This document shows positions 6,992-15,800 of a stretch of 26,595 bases of DNA, piece by piece. Where the stretch lies: contig BNTV01000067.1 in assembly GCA_025996865.1 (NCBI GenBank), positions 1-26,595 of the forward strand. The letters are read 5' to 3'. The position numbers were made by a program, and so were the translations under genes. Every line of letters starts with the position of its first letter. Within the stretch, counting starts at the first letter, position 1. Origin of the DNA: Bacteroidia bacterium (GTDB lineage: Bacteria > Bacteroidota > Bacteroidia > Bacteroidales > Azobacteroidaceae). Under the pieces are notes generated by a model. It was not told the origin of the DNA, did not search any database, and worked only from the letters and a program-made list of their open reading frames with translations.

Positions 6992-8113
6992 ATGAATCCG
7001 ATATTTTTAGATACCACTTTGCGCGACGGCGAACAAACGCCGGGTCTGTATTTTACAGATGATGAAAAAGTTTATATCGCGAAGGCTTTAGATGCCTTGG
7101 GGGTGGATATTATCGAAGCGGGCATTCCTGCTATGGGGAAGGCAGAGCAAAAGAGCTTGCAACGCCTGACTCAACTGCCGCTCCAAGCCGAAATTCTGTC
7201 GTGGAATCGCTTGCTGGTAAACGATGTAACAGCATCGATGGAGGCAGGAGTAAGCCATATTCATGTATCCGTTCCTACCAGCGACTTGATGCTGGAGCAG
7301 AAAATGAATAGAACCAAGGAGTGGGTGATTCCGCAGATGGAAAAAGTCTTTACTTTTGCCCTCAATCAAGGCGCCACACTTTCTTTTGGCGCAGAAGATG
7401 CTTCCCGGACAGACCTCTCTTTTCTCAAAAAAATATTTCGGACAGCACAAGATTTGGGTGCGAAACGGGTTCGTATAGCCGATACGCTCGGCATCATGAC
7501 ACCTTCTTCCGTAGCCCAAACCATCAGCCAATTGAAAGAAGAACTCACGATTCCCATTGATTTTCACGGACACAACGACTTTGGATTGGCTACAGCAAAT
7601 GCTTTAAGCGCTTGGGAAAACGGCGCACAAGTCATTTCCTGTTCTATTTTAGGTTTGGGCGAAAGGGCGGGCAATACTCCTTTGGAAGAGATAGCCGGTA
7701 TTTTGCAATACATTCACAAAGACATACAAGGATTTAATTTCGTTGTCTTAAAAAAACTATGCCATACCGTTGCCTCGTGGATTGGCAGTCCTATTCCGGA
7801 AAGAAAACCCATCGTTGGCAACAAAATTTTCAATCACGAATCGGGCATCCATGTGGATGGCTTGTTGAAAAACGCTACTACTTACGAACTGTTTCCGCCG
7901 GAGTTGTTGGGCGGAAACAGGGAACTTGTTTTAGGTAAATATTCCGGCAACAAATCCATTCGTTATTTCGCCGACAGTTTGGGCTACGAACTATCGGACA
8001 AACTAATAACGGTTTTTCTGCAAGATTTGCGACAACGCATGGCGACTACGAGAGGGATTGACAGTGTGGAGGAGTTCAAGCAGTTTTTATTGGTAAATGG
8101 GGTACCTAAGTGA
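6992..8113 (+). CDS. nifV: homocitrate synthase NifV
   Basis: A 373-residue DRE-TIM metallolyase that condenses acetyl-CoA with 2-oxoglutarate to make homocitrate, the organic ligand of the nitrogenase FeMo cofactor. The start is ATG at 6992, giving MNPIFLDTTLRDGEQTPG, which carries the family LRDGEQ active-site motif at residue 10; an upstream TTG at 6977 is less likely. The metal-binding IDFHGHNDFGLATAN motif and the GLGERAGNTPLEEI segment are present, as is the later HESGIHVDGLLKN. Length fits NifV, which lacks the C-terminal regulatory domain of 2-isopropylmalate synthase. Divergence from nifA supports NifV over a related homocitrate or citramalate synthase. It appears to be transcribed alone. 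Confidence 0.88.
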   Translation: MNPIFLDTTLRDGEQTPGLYFTDDEKVYIAKALDALGVDIIEAGIPAMGKAEQKSLQRLTQLPLQAEILSWNRLLVNDVTASMEAGVSHIHVSVPTSDLMLEQKMNRTKEWVIPQMEKVFTFALNQGATLSFGAEDASRTDLSFLKKIFRTAQDLGAKRVRIADTLGIMTPSSVAQTISQLKEELTIPIDFHGHNDFGLATANALSAWENGAQVISCSILGLGERAGNTPLEEIAGILQYIHKDIQGFNFVVLKKLCHTVASWIGSPIPERKPIVGNKIFNHESGIHVDGLLKNATTYELFPPELLGGNRELVLGKYSGNKSIRYFADSLGYELSDKLITVFLQDLRQRMATTRGIDSVEEFKQFLLVNGVPK

Positions 8114-8330
8114 AGTCATTTAGACTTTTTTCTTTCGTTTGGTCTTTGAAAGTATAATCCAAAATGAATGTTTTTAAATCTTCAAAGGTTTTCTCCAGCA
8201 CTTGAATTATTTTCAACGACTTCTGAGAAATATCACTCTCCGACAATTCAATTTTCTGAATGTCGGCATAAATACTTTCCTTGAGATTACTGATGTAACG
8301 ATATACACGCCGCGAATGTGTTGAACGCCT
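8106..8330 (-). pseudogene. N-terminal remnant of an RteC-like protein
   Basis: The minus strand encodes about 70 residues including SNLKESIYADIQKIE, KSLKIIQVLEKTFEDLKTF and ILDYTFKDQTKE. This follows the N-terminal pattern of RteC, a protein that controls excision of Bacteroides conjugative transposons: helices ending in a LxxLKxFxxxxxFkdqxeEixFFK stretch. Here the sequence leaves the pattern just after KDQTKE and stops 9 residues later, so over 80 percent of the gene is missing. The open frame continues upstream into the end of the ABC exporter gene, so no independent start is visible. The 3' end overlaps the last codons of nifV. It is probably a relic of an integrative element. The family assignment is from memory. 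Confidence 0.45.
8112..8131 (+). terminator. weak intrinsic terminator after nifV
   Basis: GAAGTC pairs with GACTTT (one G-T pair) around the loop ATTTA. The stem starts at the nifV stop codon, and its 3' arm runs into six Ts followed by CTTT. The stem is short, so the call is tentative. Confidence 0.35.
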
Positions 8331-8334
8331 TCCT

Positions 8335-9996
8335 TTACGATAAATCCACAACCCGATCGCAACCGGCAAGCGATGTTTCACGGTGAGCGATGATTAAAAT
8401 GGTCAGTTGCCGACTTCCTGCCGACAGCCTGTTTATGGCGCCGGTTATTTCTTGCTCTGTCTGCGAATCGAGTGATGACGTCGCTTCATCGAAAAAAAGA
8501 ACCTCAGCTTGTTTATACAGCGCGCGGGCAATACCGATACGTTGGCGCTGGCCGCCTGACAGCCGGCAACCGTTTTCTCCTATAGGCGTGTGAATACCTT
8601 CGGGCAGGCTACGGACAAACTCATCGAGGTTCGACTGTCGCAAGGCCTGTTTGAGCCGTTCTTCATTTATAGATTCTTCGCCCAAAGCGATATTTTCAGC
8701 CAGTGTGCCGTCTAAAATAAATACATCCTGTGGAACATAGCCTACTATCCGGTGCCATTCGCTTCTGTTTTGACAGTCAAGCCGTACACCATCAATACAT
8801 ATCTCGCCTTGTTGCGGCGTATAAAAGCCCAAGAGCAGGTTAAAAAGCGTACTTTTGCCGGCACCCGATGCTCCACGTATTCCGATACGTTCCCCTTTAT
8901 GCAGAATGAGATTGAAATGACGAATAACGGCCTGTTCTCCGGCCCCTGCATCAGTAAAGGCAAAAGTAAGGTCCCGTATTTCTATCTGACGGCAAAACGA
9001 AAAGGGAAGAGAAAGCGCGGGTTCGCCTTCCTGTTCTTCACTAAGTAAGGCATCGCCTACAATATCTATGGTATAAGCATTATTTTTCAGCAAAACCCAT
9101 CCGTTGAGCAAATTACGTACAGAAGGCAACATTCTCACGGTAGCCACGGCTATTATACCCAACGTGAGCTTTAAATCATTTCCGCCTTTACTGAGGAGCG
9201 CCGCCACGATCCATCCGCCAATGATATAGATCTCCATCATGCTTTCGGGCAACCGGTGTATCCTGTCACTGTGTTCCCGGTAACGGGTAATTTCTTCCAG
9301 TCCCGCTTTGAATCGTTTAAAGAACAGAGGGAAAGCGTGGCTAAGCGTAACTTCGGCATACCCTTTGAAAGTTTCCGTTACCAAACGCCATTGTTTCCAG
9401 TGTATTTCATTTTCAGCCTGTCCATACAGCCGCAGTTTTTTGCGTATGACGAAAAGATAGATCCAAAGCGCCGGAAACAAAGTGGCGGACAGCCATAAAG
9501 CCGTCTGATACGAATAGATGAACAAACCGGTCCAGATAAAAAAGAGCAGCAACGCTTCACCGCTTACCGTAAAAAGCTGGGAAACGATAGATTGCGAAAA
9601 ACGATAGCATACGCCGTTAATCCTGTTTGACAGGGAATCGGATGGCGTTTGCTTGACGAACAGCAAGCCTTTCCGGAAATAACTTTTGTACAGTTTCTCC
9701 GAAAAATGGCAGTACAGTTGATTGATATAGTGTATATGAACGCCTCCCAGCCATACGTTCACCATATTTTTGAAGACAATAAAAGCAAAGACAGCCAGAC
9801 AAAGCGGCAGCGAACTTCCTTTTTCCGGTTCGATAGCTGATGTTATAAGCGGAATCAAGGCTGTCAGTCCTATAAAGTTAAGCAAAGCGCGCAAACAAAC
9901 CGAAGCGGCTACCCATATTCCTCGCTTCCGGTATTTCACAGGCAGCAGACGCAATATCCGGCGAATGTTTTTCAAACTGCCGCTTATTTCCTCCAT
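8335..9996 (-). CDS. ABC exporter with fused membrane and ATPase domains
   Basis: A 553-residue half-transporter, likely acting as a homodimer in the inner membrane to export a peptide or other product. Membrane helices occupy about the first 290 residues (for example SVCLRALLNFIGLTALIPLI and GEALLLFFIWTGLFIYSY). The ATPase domain has Walker A GASGAGKST, a Q-loop VGYVPQDV, signature LSGGQRQR, Walker B VLFFDEATSSLD and switch IIAHR. There is no C39 peptidase domain, so leader removal would need another enzyme. I chose ATG at 9996 (MEEISGSLKNIRRIL), which overlaps the preceding nucleotidyltransferase gene by 13 bp; an upstream start at 10083 would overlap it by 100 bp. It closes the minus-strand peptide operon. 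Exporters of this kind occupy the D position in lasso-peptide clusters. Confidence 0.88.
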   Translation of the reverse strand: MEEISGSLKNIRRILRLLPVKYRKRGIWVAASVCLRALLNFIGLTALIPLITSAIEPEKGSSLPLCLAVFAFIVFKNMVNVWLGGVHIHYINQLYCHFSEKLYKSYFRKGLLFVKQTPSDSLSNRINGVCYRFSQSIVSQLFTVSGEALLLFFIWTGLFIYSYQTALWLSATLFPALWIYLFVIRKKLRLYGQAENEIHWKQWRLVTETFKGYAEVTLSHAFPLFFKRFKAGLEEITRYREHSDRIHRLPESMMEIYIIGGWIVAALLSKGGNDLKLTLGIIAVATVRMLPSVRNLLNGWVLLKNNAYTIDIVGDALLSEEQEGEPALSLPFSFCRQIEIRDLTFAFTDAGAGEQAVIRHFNLILHKGERIGIRGASGAGKSTLFNLLLGFYTPQQGEICIDGVRLDCQNRSEWHRIVGYVPQDVFILDGTLAENIALGEESINEERLKQALRQSNLDEFVRSLPEGIHTPIGENGCRLSGGQRQRIGIARALYKQAEVLFFDEATSSLDSQTEQEITGAINRLSAGSRQLTILIIAHRETSLAGCDRVVDLS

Positions 9997-11066
9997 AATA
10001 TACTTTGCGGATAACGCAAGTGATAACGAACGGACTGCATGATCCTCCAGCGGAAACTCCCGCCAATCAACCTGTATTTCCACCGGCGCGCCATGAAACG
10101 GCGGTACTTGAAGATTACAAGCCGTAATACAGGCATATCCTTGTCGATCGGAGTTTTAAGAAGCAGGCGTTCTTTCCGCAGTTGCGCTTCCAGTTCCGGT
10201 TGCCGTTCAAAAGCAAGCGTAATTCCGGAAGGCAGTCCCCATTCGTTTACTGTCACGGCCGTCACGGCATCGGCAAAGGAACGGAACCCTGTATGGCCCA
10301 AAGCTTCCTCATACGCCTGCATGTTCCACTTCCCGTCGAGGCGGCGAAGTATCATGGCCCAGTCGCAAAAATACCGCCACACCAAATGACCCGAAACGTA
10401 ATGGTTAACGGCATGAGCCATGAAGAAAAGCGTGGTAAAATCAACAGAAGGAAATAAAGGCTGTCCTGCCCGGGAAAATCCGTGATCCGCTTCAACTGTT
10501 TTTTTCAGCCTGTCGTTCAAGTCCCGATTGAGCGCCGAGCCGTTCATTGTCAGAAAACAGGCATGATTTTCTATCAAAAGCCCTCGCCAAACGAACGAAG
10601 AATGTTTATCGCTCGACCGGTTCTCTTTAGCGCCCCATAACCGGAGCAGTTTGTCTCCCTGCTCTTTTTCCCCGAACAGATAGATGTCGATATCGCCAAA
10701 CTCGCGACGGGAAGGGGCGGGATAGTATTGCGACAGGCTCAAGCCTTTCATCACCAGCATGCGGATGCCGTGTTCGCCGAAACGCCCGGCCAAATCCGCG
10801 GCTACACTCCATGCATGAGCATATTTTTGCTCGATATGCTCAACAGTAGCGGCCCATGCAAGCCGGAGTTTTCTCGGAGGCATCAATGACGAAGGTAACC
10901 GAAGTATCCCGTCATAAGCGACAGCTACCACGCCTCCATGCACTGCCAGTTGATAGAGTGTACGCCAATCATCTTCCGTCATGTTTTCAAAGATTTCACA
11001 AGGGGGTGAACTGCCCATAGCTGCTGTCCGCAGGAGAGCCAACAGGCGTTTATCTGTTGTCTTCAT
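9984..11066 (-). CDS. nucleotidyltransferase-fold family protein (NTP_transf_5-like)
   Basis: A 360-residue protein of the uncharacterised nucleotidyltransferase family often found beside PqqD-like proteins and HPr-kinase-like proteins. The catalytic signature is visible: MKGLSLSQYYP (residues 106-116) followed by REFGDIDIYLF with metal-binding aspartates at 125 and 127. The C-terminal half is helical and arginine-rich (RRFMARRWKYRL). I chose ATG at 11066, which overlaps the PqqD-like stop as ATGA. A farther start at 11105 would lie inside that gene. In kinase-containing lasso-peptide clusters homologs are thought to modify the peptide, possibly acting on the phosphate added by the kinase. 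Its exact reaction is unknown. Confidence 0.75.
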   Translation of the reverse strand: MKTTDKRLLALLRTAAMGSSPPCEIFENMTEDDWRTLYQLAVHGGVVAVAYDGILRLPSSLMPPRKLRLAWAATVEHIEQKYAHAWSVAADLAGRFGEHGIRMLVMKGLSLSQYYPAPSRREFGDIDIYLFGEKEQGDKLLRLWGAKENRSSDKHSSFVWRGLLIENHACFLTMNGSALNRDLNDRLKKTVEADHGFSRAGQPLFPSVDFTTLFFMAHAVNHYVSGHLVWRYFCDWAMILRRLDGKWNMQAYEEALGHTGFRSFADAVTAVTVNEWGLPSGITLAFERQPELEAQLRKERLLLKTPIDKDMPVLRLVIFKYRRFMARRWKYRLIGGSFRWRIMQSVRYHLRYPQSILWRK

Positions 11067-11332
11067 AGTTCGAGCAACCGGGTATCCGTCAATTGAACAG
11101 TCCATTGATGAGCGTCTGCGGCAGCCTGCCCCGCATCCATTCCGTATTGTTTCACTAATATATCCGCCACTTCATTTTCAGTGAAATCAATACCTGAAAA
11201 CGTGTTCCAAAGCCATTCCGCCACGGCGTTGAATGAAATGATTTTTGTCAAATCCATTCCGGTCCGCCCCTGAACGATAACGACACGCTCGCCGCCTATT
11301 GTTTTTATCATATATCCCTCTTTAATTTTCAT
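11063..11332 (-). CDS. PqqD-like RiPP recognition protein
   Basis: An 89-residue protein of the PqqD fold. PqqD-like proteins bind the leader of a precursor peptide and bring it to modifying enzymes. The N-terminus forms the short beta strands expected (YMIKTIGGERVVIV, then MDLTKIISFNAVAEWLWNTFSG). The helical half ENEVADILVKQYGMDAGQAAADAHQWTVQL matches the family pattern of phi-N-x-x-G/A-x-x-phi-W followed by a DvxxFlxxL-type helix. Its ATGA overlap with the downstream gene and the 18-bp gap from the peptidase gene show an operon. The small upstream peptide at 12687-12833 is the natural candidate for what it binds. Confidence 0.82.
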   Translation of the reverse strand: MKIKEGYMIKTIGGERVVIVQGRTGMDLTKIISFNAVAEWLWNTFSGIDFTENEVADILVKQYGMDAGQAAADAHQWTVQLTDTRLLEL

Positions 11333-11350
11333 ATTTGATATTGTTTTTAT

Positions 11351-11794
11351 TTAAATTTTGAATTTCCGCCATAACCACAACAGATACCGTCTGAAAGGCC
11401 GTAAACGCCGCCAGCATTGCCAGTATAGCCGGGCTTCCGGGCTTTGCACGGAAACTTCTTTTCCGTTATGACGGACAATCGTCCGCACTACGGCAAGAAT
11501 ATCCCGTACCGGCACGATTTCGGTATTTTTGCAAACGCCGTCGCCCTGCATAACGAAATATTCATCCAGCTGCCCGGTAATCCTGTGAAGGAGGTATCTG
11601 CCATGGTAAAAAAAGAGTACAATAACACCTGCCTGCAAATCTTCAGGATGATAAGGACTTAATATGACTGCGTCCGTTCCTGCTCTCAGGTAAGGGTTCA
11701 TGCTATTGCCGCATCCGCGCATGATTACGCTTTCGCCTTTGGACAGGAAGCCTTTCGCTTCGCTGAATAGCCATTCTTGGGTAATCTCAATCAT
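11351..11794 (-). CDS. S24/S26-family (signal-peptidase-like) protease
   Basis: A 147-residue protein with the S26/S24 peptidase core: GNSMNPYLRAG contains the catalytic Ser31 in an SMxP motif, followed by DAVILSP, VIVLFFYHGRYLLHRITG and FVMQGDG. The HR in LLHRITG resembles the SipW/archaeal type with a Ser-His pair where bacterial LepB uses Ser-Lys. There is no clear N-terminal membrane anchor; the C-terminus (LYWQCWRRLRPFRRYLLWLW) is strongly basic and aromatic and may lie on the membrane. The start overlaps the kinase stop as ATGA. In this operon it is the only obvious protease and could cut the leader from the 48-residue peptide, since the exporter lacks a C39 domain. Confidence 0.75.
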   Translation of the reverse strand: MIEITQEWLFSEAKGFLSKGESVIMRGCGNSMNPYLRAGTDAVILSPYHPEDLQAGVIVLFFYHGRYLLHRITGQLDEYFVMQGDGVCKNTEIVPVRDILAVVRTIVRHNGKEVSVQSPEARLYWQCWRRLRPFRRYLLWLWRKFKI

Positions 11795-12693
11795 AAGCTT
11801 CCCTCTTCTTTCAAGGTATTGAACACCAATTCAGCCGCATCCGCACTGGGTAGGCAATCCAAACCGTAAACGGGCGTTTTCTGCAATATTTTGGAAAGAA
11901 TGCTGTGTATATAGCCCGATAATGTCTTGTCATAAGAGAACGCGGGTGGAAACGAGGGCAAAACAGCGCCAATCGCTTCCAGGCCGTTCAGCTTCCGGAT
12001 TTTATTGCAGGGCGCCTGCCGCAAACGCACCAATGCGGCCACAGGCGTATCCCGGTTTTTATAGCAGGGCGTTTTTCCGCTCCAGGGCGAGCCGTAAACG
12101 CGGATATCGCCGCTAACGTTCATAAACGGACTGTCGTCGTTCAATAACTCCGTACCGGGAATATTATCGAGCCAGAGCCGCGTATGCGTACTCTTCCCTG
12201 TGCCCGATTCGCCGAGGAAAAGAACAGACTTCCCGCCGCACATTACAGCAGACGAATGAATAGCTACCGTTTGACGGTGGACGGCCGCTACGCCGAAAGC
12301 GATCCAGACGGCAAAGCGAAGGACATAGCCGGGCGCCTCATTGTCAAAGTTGCCGAAAGCCCGGAATACATCGCCATCGGGGTGAATTTCTGTCAGGTAG
12401 CATTTATTGTTTTCCTGTGAAACCATGCGGAAAAGATATACATCTTTGTCGCTCGAAAAATCACAAATGAACTGTTCGAACATAAAACTGTGCTGCGGTT
12501 CGGTTGCCCGGTCGGATAATGGGATACCCGTTTCGAAACGTAGCAATGGCTTTTCCTTTTGTATATCCTTTTCCGGATGAAAGCAGGAAAAACCCGGAAT
12601 AATATCCGGATTTTCCTGTTTCAGCGATGGCAAACCCGTTATAAGATGCCCGGCAATCCGGTAAGTATCGTGTAAATGACGTTTATTCACCAT
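11791..12693 (-). CDS. HPr kinase-like protein of a RiPP-type cluster
   Basis: A 300-residue protein whose second half resembles the catalytic core of HPr kinase/phosphorylase: IHSSAVMCGGKSVLFL, the P-loop GESGTGKSTH at residues 161-170, then LLNDDSPFMN. It lacks the HPr kinase N-terminal domain; residues 1-140 are instead of a type seen in peptide-cluster kinases. Such kinases in lasso-peptide clusters (for example the paeninodin cluster) phosphorylate a serine of the precursor peptide. The start codon ATG overlaps the last codon and stop of the 48-residue peptide gene in the string ATGGTGA, suggesting coupled translation. The proposed role is serine phosphorylation of that peptide, which has a Ser-Pro-rich C-terminus; this is inference. 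Confidence 0.78.
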   Translation of the reverse strand: MVNKRHLHDTYRIAGHLITGLPSLKQENPDIIPGFSCFHPEKDIQKEKPLLRFETGIPLSDRATEPQHSFMFEQFICDFSSDKDVYLFRMVSQENNKCYLTEIHPDGDVFRAFGNFDNEAPGYVLRFAVWIAFGVAAVHRQTVAIHSSAVMCGGKSVLFLGESGTGKSTHTRLWLDNIPGTELLNDDSPFMNVSGDIRVYGSPWSGKTPCYKNRDTPVAALVRLRQAPCNKIRKLNGLEAIGAVLPSFPPAFSYDKTLSGYIHSILSKILQKTPVYGLDCLPSADAAELVFNTLKEEGSL

Positions 12694-12833
12694 TCGCGAC
12701 GACCGGGGCTGGGGCTTGGATCGCTTTGCGCAAAACCTTTTTCCACTTCCACTTCAATGATTTCTATTGCCGGAGCCACATAGGTTTCCGGAGCTTGCAC
12801 GACTGTTTGCCGTGCCGATTCGTTTTGTTCCAT
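12687..12833 (-). CDS. 48-residue candidate RiPP precursor peptide
   Basis: A small gene of 48 codons with ATG at 12831-12833 and TGA at 12687-12689. The N-terminal half is acidic, including ETYVAPAIEIIEVEVEKGFA, a pattern I recognise from short Bacteroidales peptides near PqqD-like genes (xAPxIEvIEVEvEqGFA). The C-terminal part AQSDPSPSPGRREW has three serines each followed by Asp or Pro and ends in tryptophan. It begins 37 bp after the stop of the giant T9SS-cargo gene, with no -7 box in the gap. It ends by overlapping the kinase start, so it sits exactly where a precursor peptide should. The likely split is a leader to about residue 34 and a Ser/Pro core, but no cleavage motif is certain. 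It could also be a small structural protein. Confidence 0.7.
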   Translation of the reverse strand: MEQNESARQTVVQAPETYVAPAIEIIEVEVEKGFAQSDPSPSPGRREW

Positions 12834-12870
12834 TTTTTGAATAATTTTAATTGTTTGTTTATTTAGTTAT

Positions 12871-15800
12871 TTAGTTCACTATCACTTTCCTGCTTACCGT
12901 ACCGTTTTCGGTTTCTACCTTTACGATACAGATGCCGGAGCTTACATTATTTATAACGCTTTCCTTCGTGCTGTACAGCAATTTGCCGACAAGGTTGTAA
13001 ACCCGTACCTGCTTCACCGCTACAGGCGACTGCACATACAGCGTATTATTTGAGGCGTACACCGAAACTTCTCCGTTGACAGGGACAACATCAGTCACGC
13101 TCTTTTGCTCCCGTAAAATCACGCTGAAACGTGACGTATTATCCGTAATCCCTGAAGTAAACCGGTAGGCTTCACCGTCGGTAAGGCTGAATTCGGTGGC
13201 CTGTGAGTTATCTTTCAGTATTACGTCAAAGCCGTCGAGGTCCTGTACGGCTATCGCCGCGATACTGTATTCCCCGCTGTGACCGGTAGAAAAACCGAGC
13301 GCGATTTCAGTTCCTGCGCTTATAGCGCTCAGCCCGTTGAATATCAACTTTTCATTCCCGGCTACCGTGTAAATCGCCGCATCCGAACTGAACATTTTTC
13401 CGGAATCGTAGCGGTCGAAACCATCTTTCGCATTTTTGTCCGCGAAAATCACGGCGCGGTCTGTTTTTCCGCCATCTGCCAGTTGCAGGCGGACAAGCGG
13501 GCGTTGGTTGCCGGTTGCCTGTCTGAGTATGTTTCCGTTGCCTGCCCCTGCCGTCTCATTGCTACGCTTTGCGTCTTCGGTAAATTTAAATGTGCCTGCT
13601 GCATTGTTGGCGCGCACCCAGAAACCTTGCATCGGCGGAATATACTGCAACGGATATTCCAAAACAGGATCGCTCAATCCGCTTTCGCTGCTGTATGTAT
13701 AGAACTGATAGGCATCGGTTTTTGTGCGGTACCAGATTGTCGGCTCCACGACGCTGCCGTTTACCGAACTTACCTCGTCCCAGTCGATATATGACAGGTA
13801 CGGATTGCCCACCAGGTTGAAGCCCTCTTTAGTTACGTCTGCGGTACGGGTAAGCGGAACTTCCACATCTCCGGTATTCGGTATGCCTGTGAACGTGTAA
13901 GTTACCTCGCCTTCACCTTCGGCATAGACAACGTAGCCTTTGCCCGGAACAAGTGTGTTCGCGCTGCCTGCGATATTTACCCAGCCGTCCATTGTCGATT
14001 CGGATGCGCTATATGGCGTAGTGCGCGGTTCATCGTAGTATTCCACGAAGCCGGCGGCGGCAAATGCCGTATTTGCTTTAGCGGCTGCTACAGGGCTGCT
14101 CAGATACCAGTTGCGGCCTTTGGCGAGGGTGAGGGTGAAGGTCGACGGGTCAACATTCACGCCGAAAGCCGCCGTCGTGAAGCTGACGGGAATATCTGTC
14201 CCAGTGATTTTCGCGCCTGTCACCTCAATCGTGATGGCGGCGTTATCCACAATTTTGTCGAAAGTGACGGTATTCGCGGCCTTATCTATCGTCGGATCGC
14301 CCGCCGAGGCCGTCACGGTTGCGTTGCTCAAATCCAGCTTTGCCGAAAGCGTGGCGACCACAGGGACGCTTGACGGCGTTGTGCTGTTGTAAGCAGCGTT
14401 AAGCGTGTACGTGTCGAGTTGGAACAGGTTGGTGCCGAATGTGAATTTATTCCCGCTTGTGGTGTTGAACAGCCCCTGACGGTCGCCGATGTAGTAGCCT
14501 TTCGCGGATGGTGCGCTTGCATTTCTCTGTATGCCGCCCGCCGCTATCGTGCCGCCCGACACAAAGACGGTGGAATTGCCGTAAATACGGACGACGTTTG
14601 CCGACGCATTCGTATTTCGCACCGTTCCGCCGGTGATGGCGAGAGAGGCATTTGCGTCAACGATTATCGCATTGCCGGTTGCATAGGTATTCTCCACGAC
14701 GCCACCCGCGCCCACCAAAACGGACGCTTCGCCGTAAAGATAAAGCGCCTCATCGGAATTGGAACTCGTTATCTTGCCGCCGCCTGTGATTTCAAATGTG
14801 CCTGAGCCGTTGATTAAAACCTTATTATTGCCGGAATAGTCTGCCTGCCAAGCAACCGTTTTTCCGGCAGGGATGGTAAGAATCAGGTCTGTCGTCACGC
14901 CGGAGAGTGCACCTGTTACGGTAACGGTAACGTTGCTTGTGTTCAGCGCGTTGGTGATTGCCGTTTGGATTGTCGTGACGTCCGTCAGCAAATTGCTGCC
15001 GTTTACGCGCAGTCCTACTTCTCCCGCAACATTCACGCCGAAAGCCGCTGTGGTGAAGCTGACGGGGATATTCGTTCCGGCGATTTTCGCACCTGTTACC
15101 GCAATCGTGATGGCGGGGTTGTTCACCGGTTGGTTGAAAGTGACGGTTTTCGCGGCTTTATTCACAGCCGGATTGCCTGCCGAGGCGGTTACGGTGGCGT
15201 TGGTCAAATTCAGCTTGTCCGAAAGCGTGGCGACCACCGGGGTTTCCGACGGCGTTTCGCTGTTGTAAGCAGGTTGAATCGTGAGCGCATCGAGTTGGAA
15301 CAGATTGGTTGCCGTGAAGTTATTCGTTCCGTCCATCTTGAACGCCGCTGAGTTTGCACCGGTGTAGTAGCCTGTCGCGGATACTGCGCTTGCATTTCTC
15401 TGTATGCCGCCCGCCGCAATCGTGCCGCCCGACACAAAGACGGTGGAATTGTCGTAAATAATGACGACGCTTGTTGTCAGACCCGTGTTTCTCACCGTTC
15501 CGCCCTCTATGGCAAGAGTAGCGTTGCTGCTGATTGTAATCGCATCGGAGCCGGCACTTTCCACCGTTCCGCTTTTGACAGTCGCGGTAGCGTTGCCGTT
15601 CGCGTTTATCGCGCGGCTTTGTGCACTTACCGTACCGCCGTCCACGGTGAGGGAGGCATTTTCCTGAACGTATATCGCGGTGCCGCCACTGCCGGTATTC
15701 TCCACGCCGCCGCCCGTTTTCACAATAACAGATGCGTTGCCGGAAGTAAGTGCATAAGAGTTATGGGAACTCGTGATATTGCCGCCGCTTGCGATTTCAA

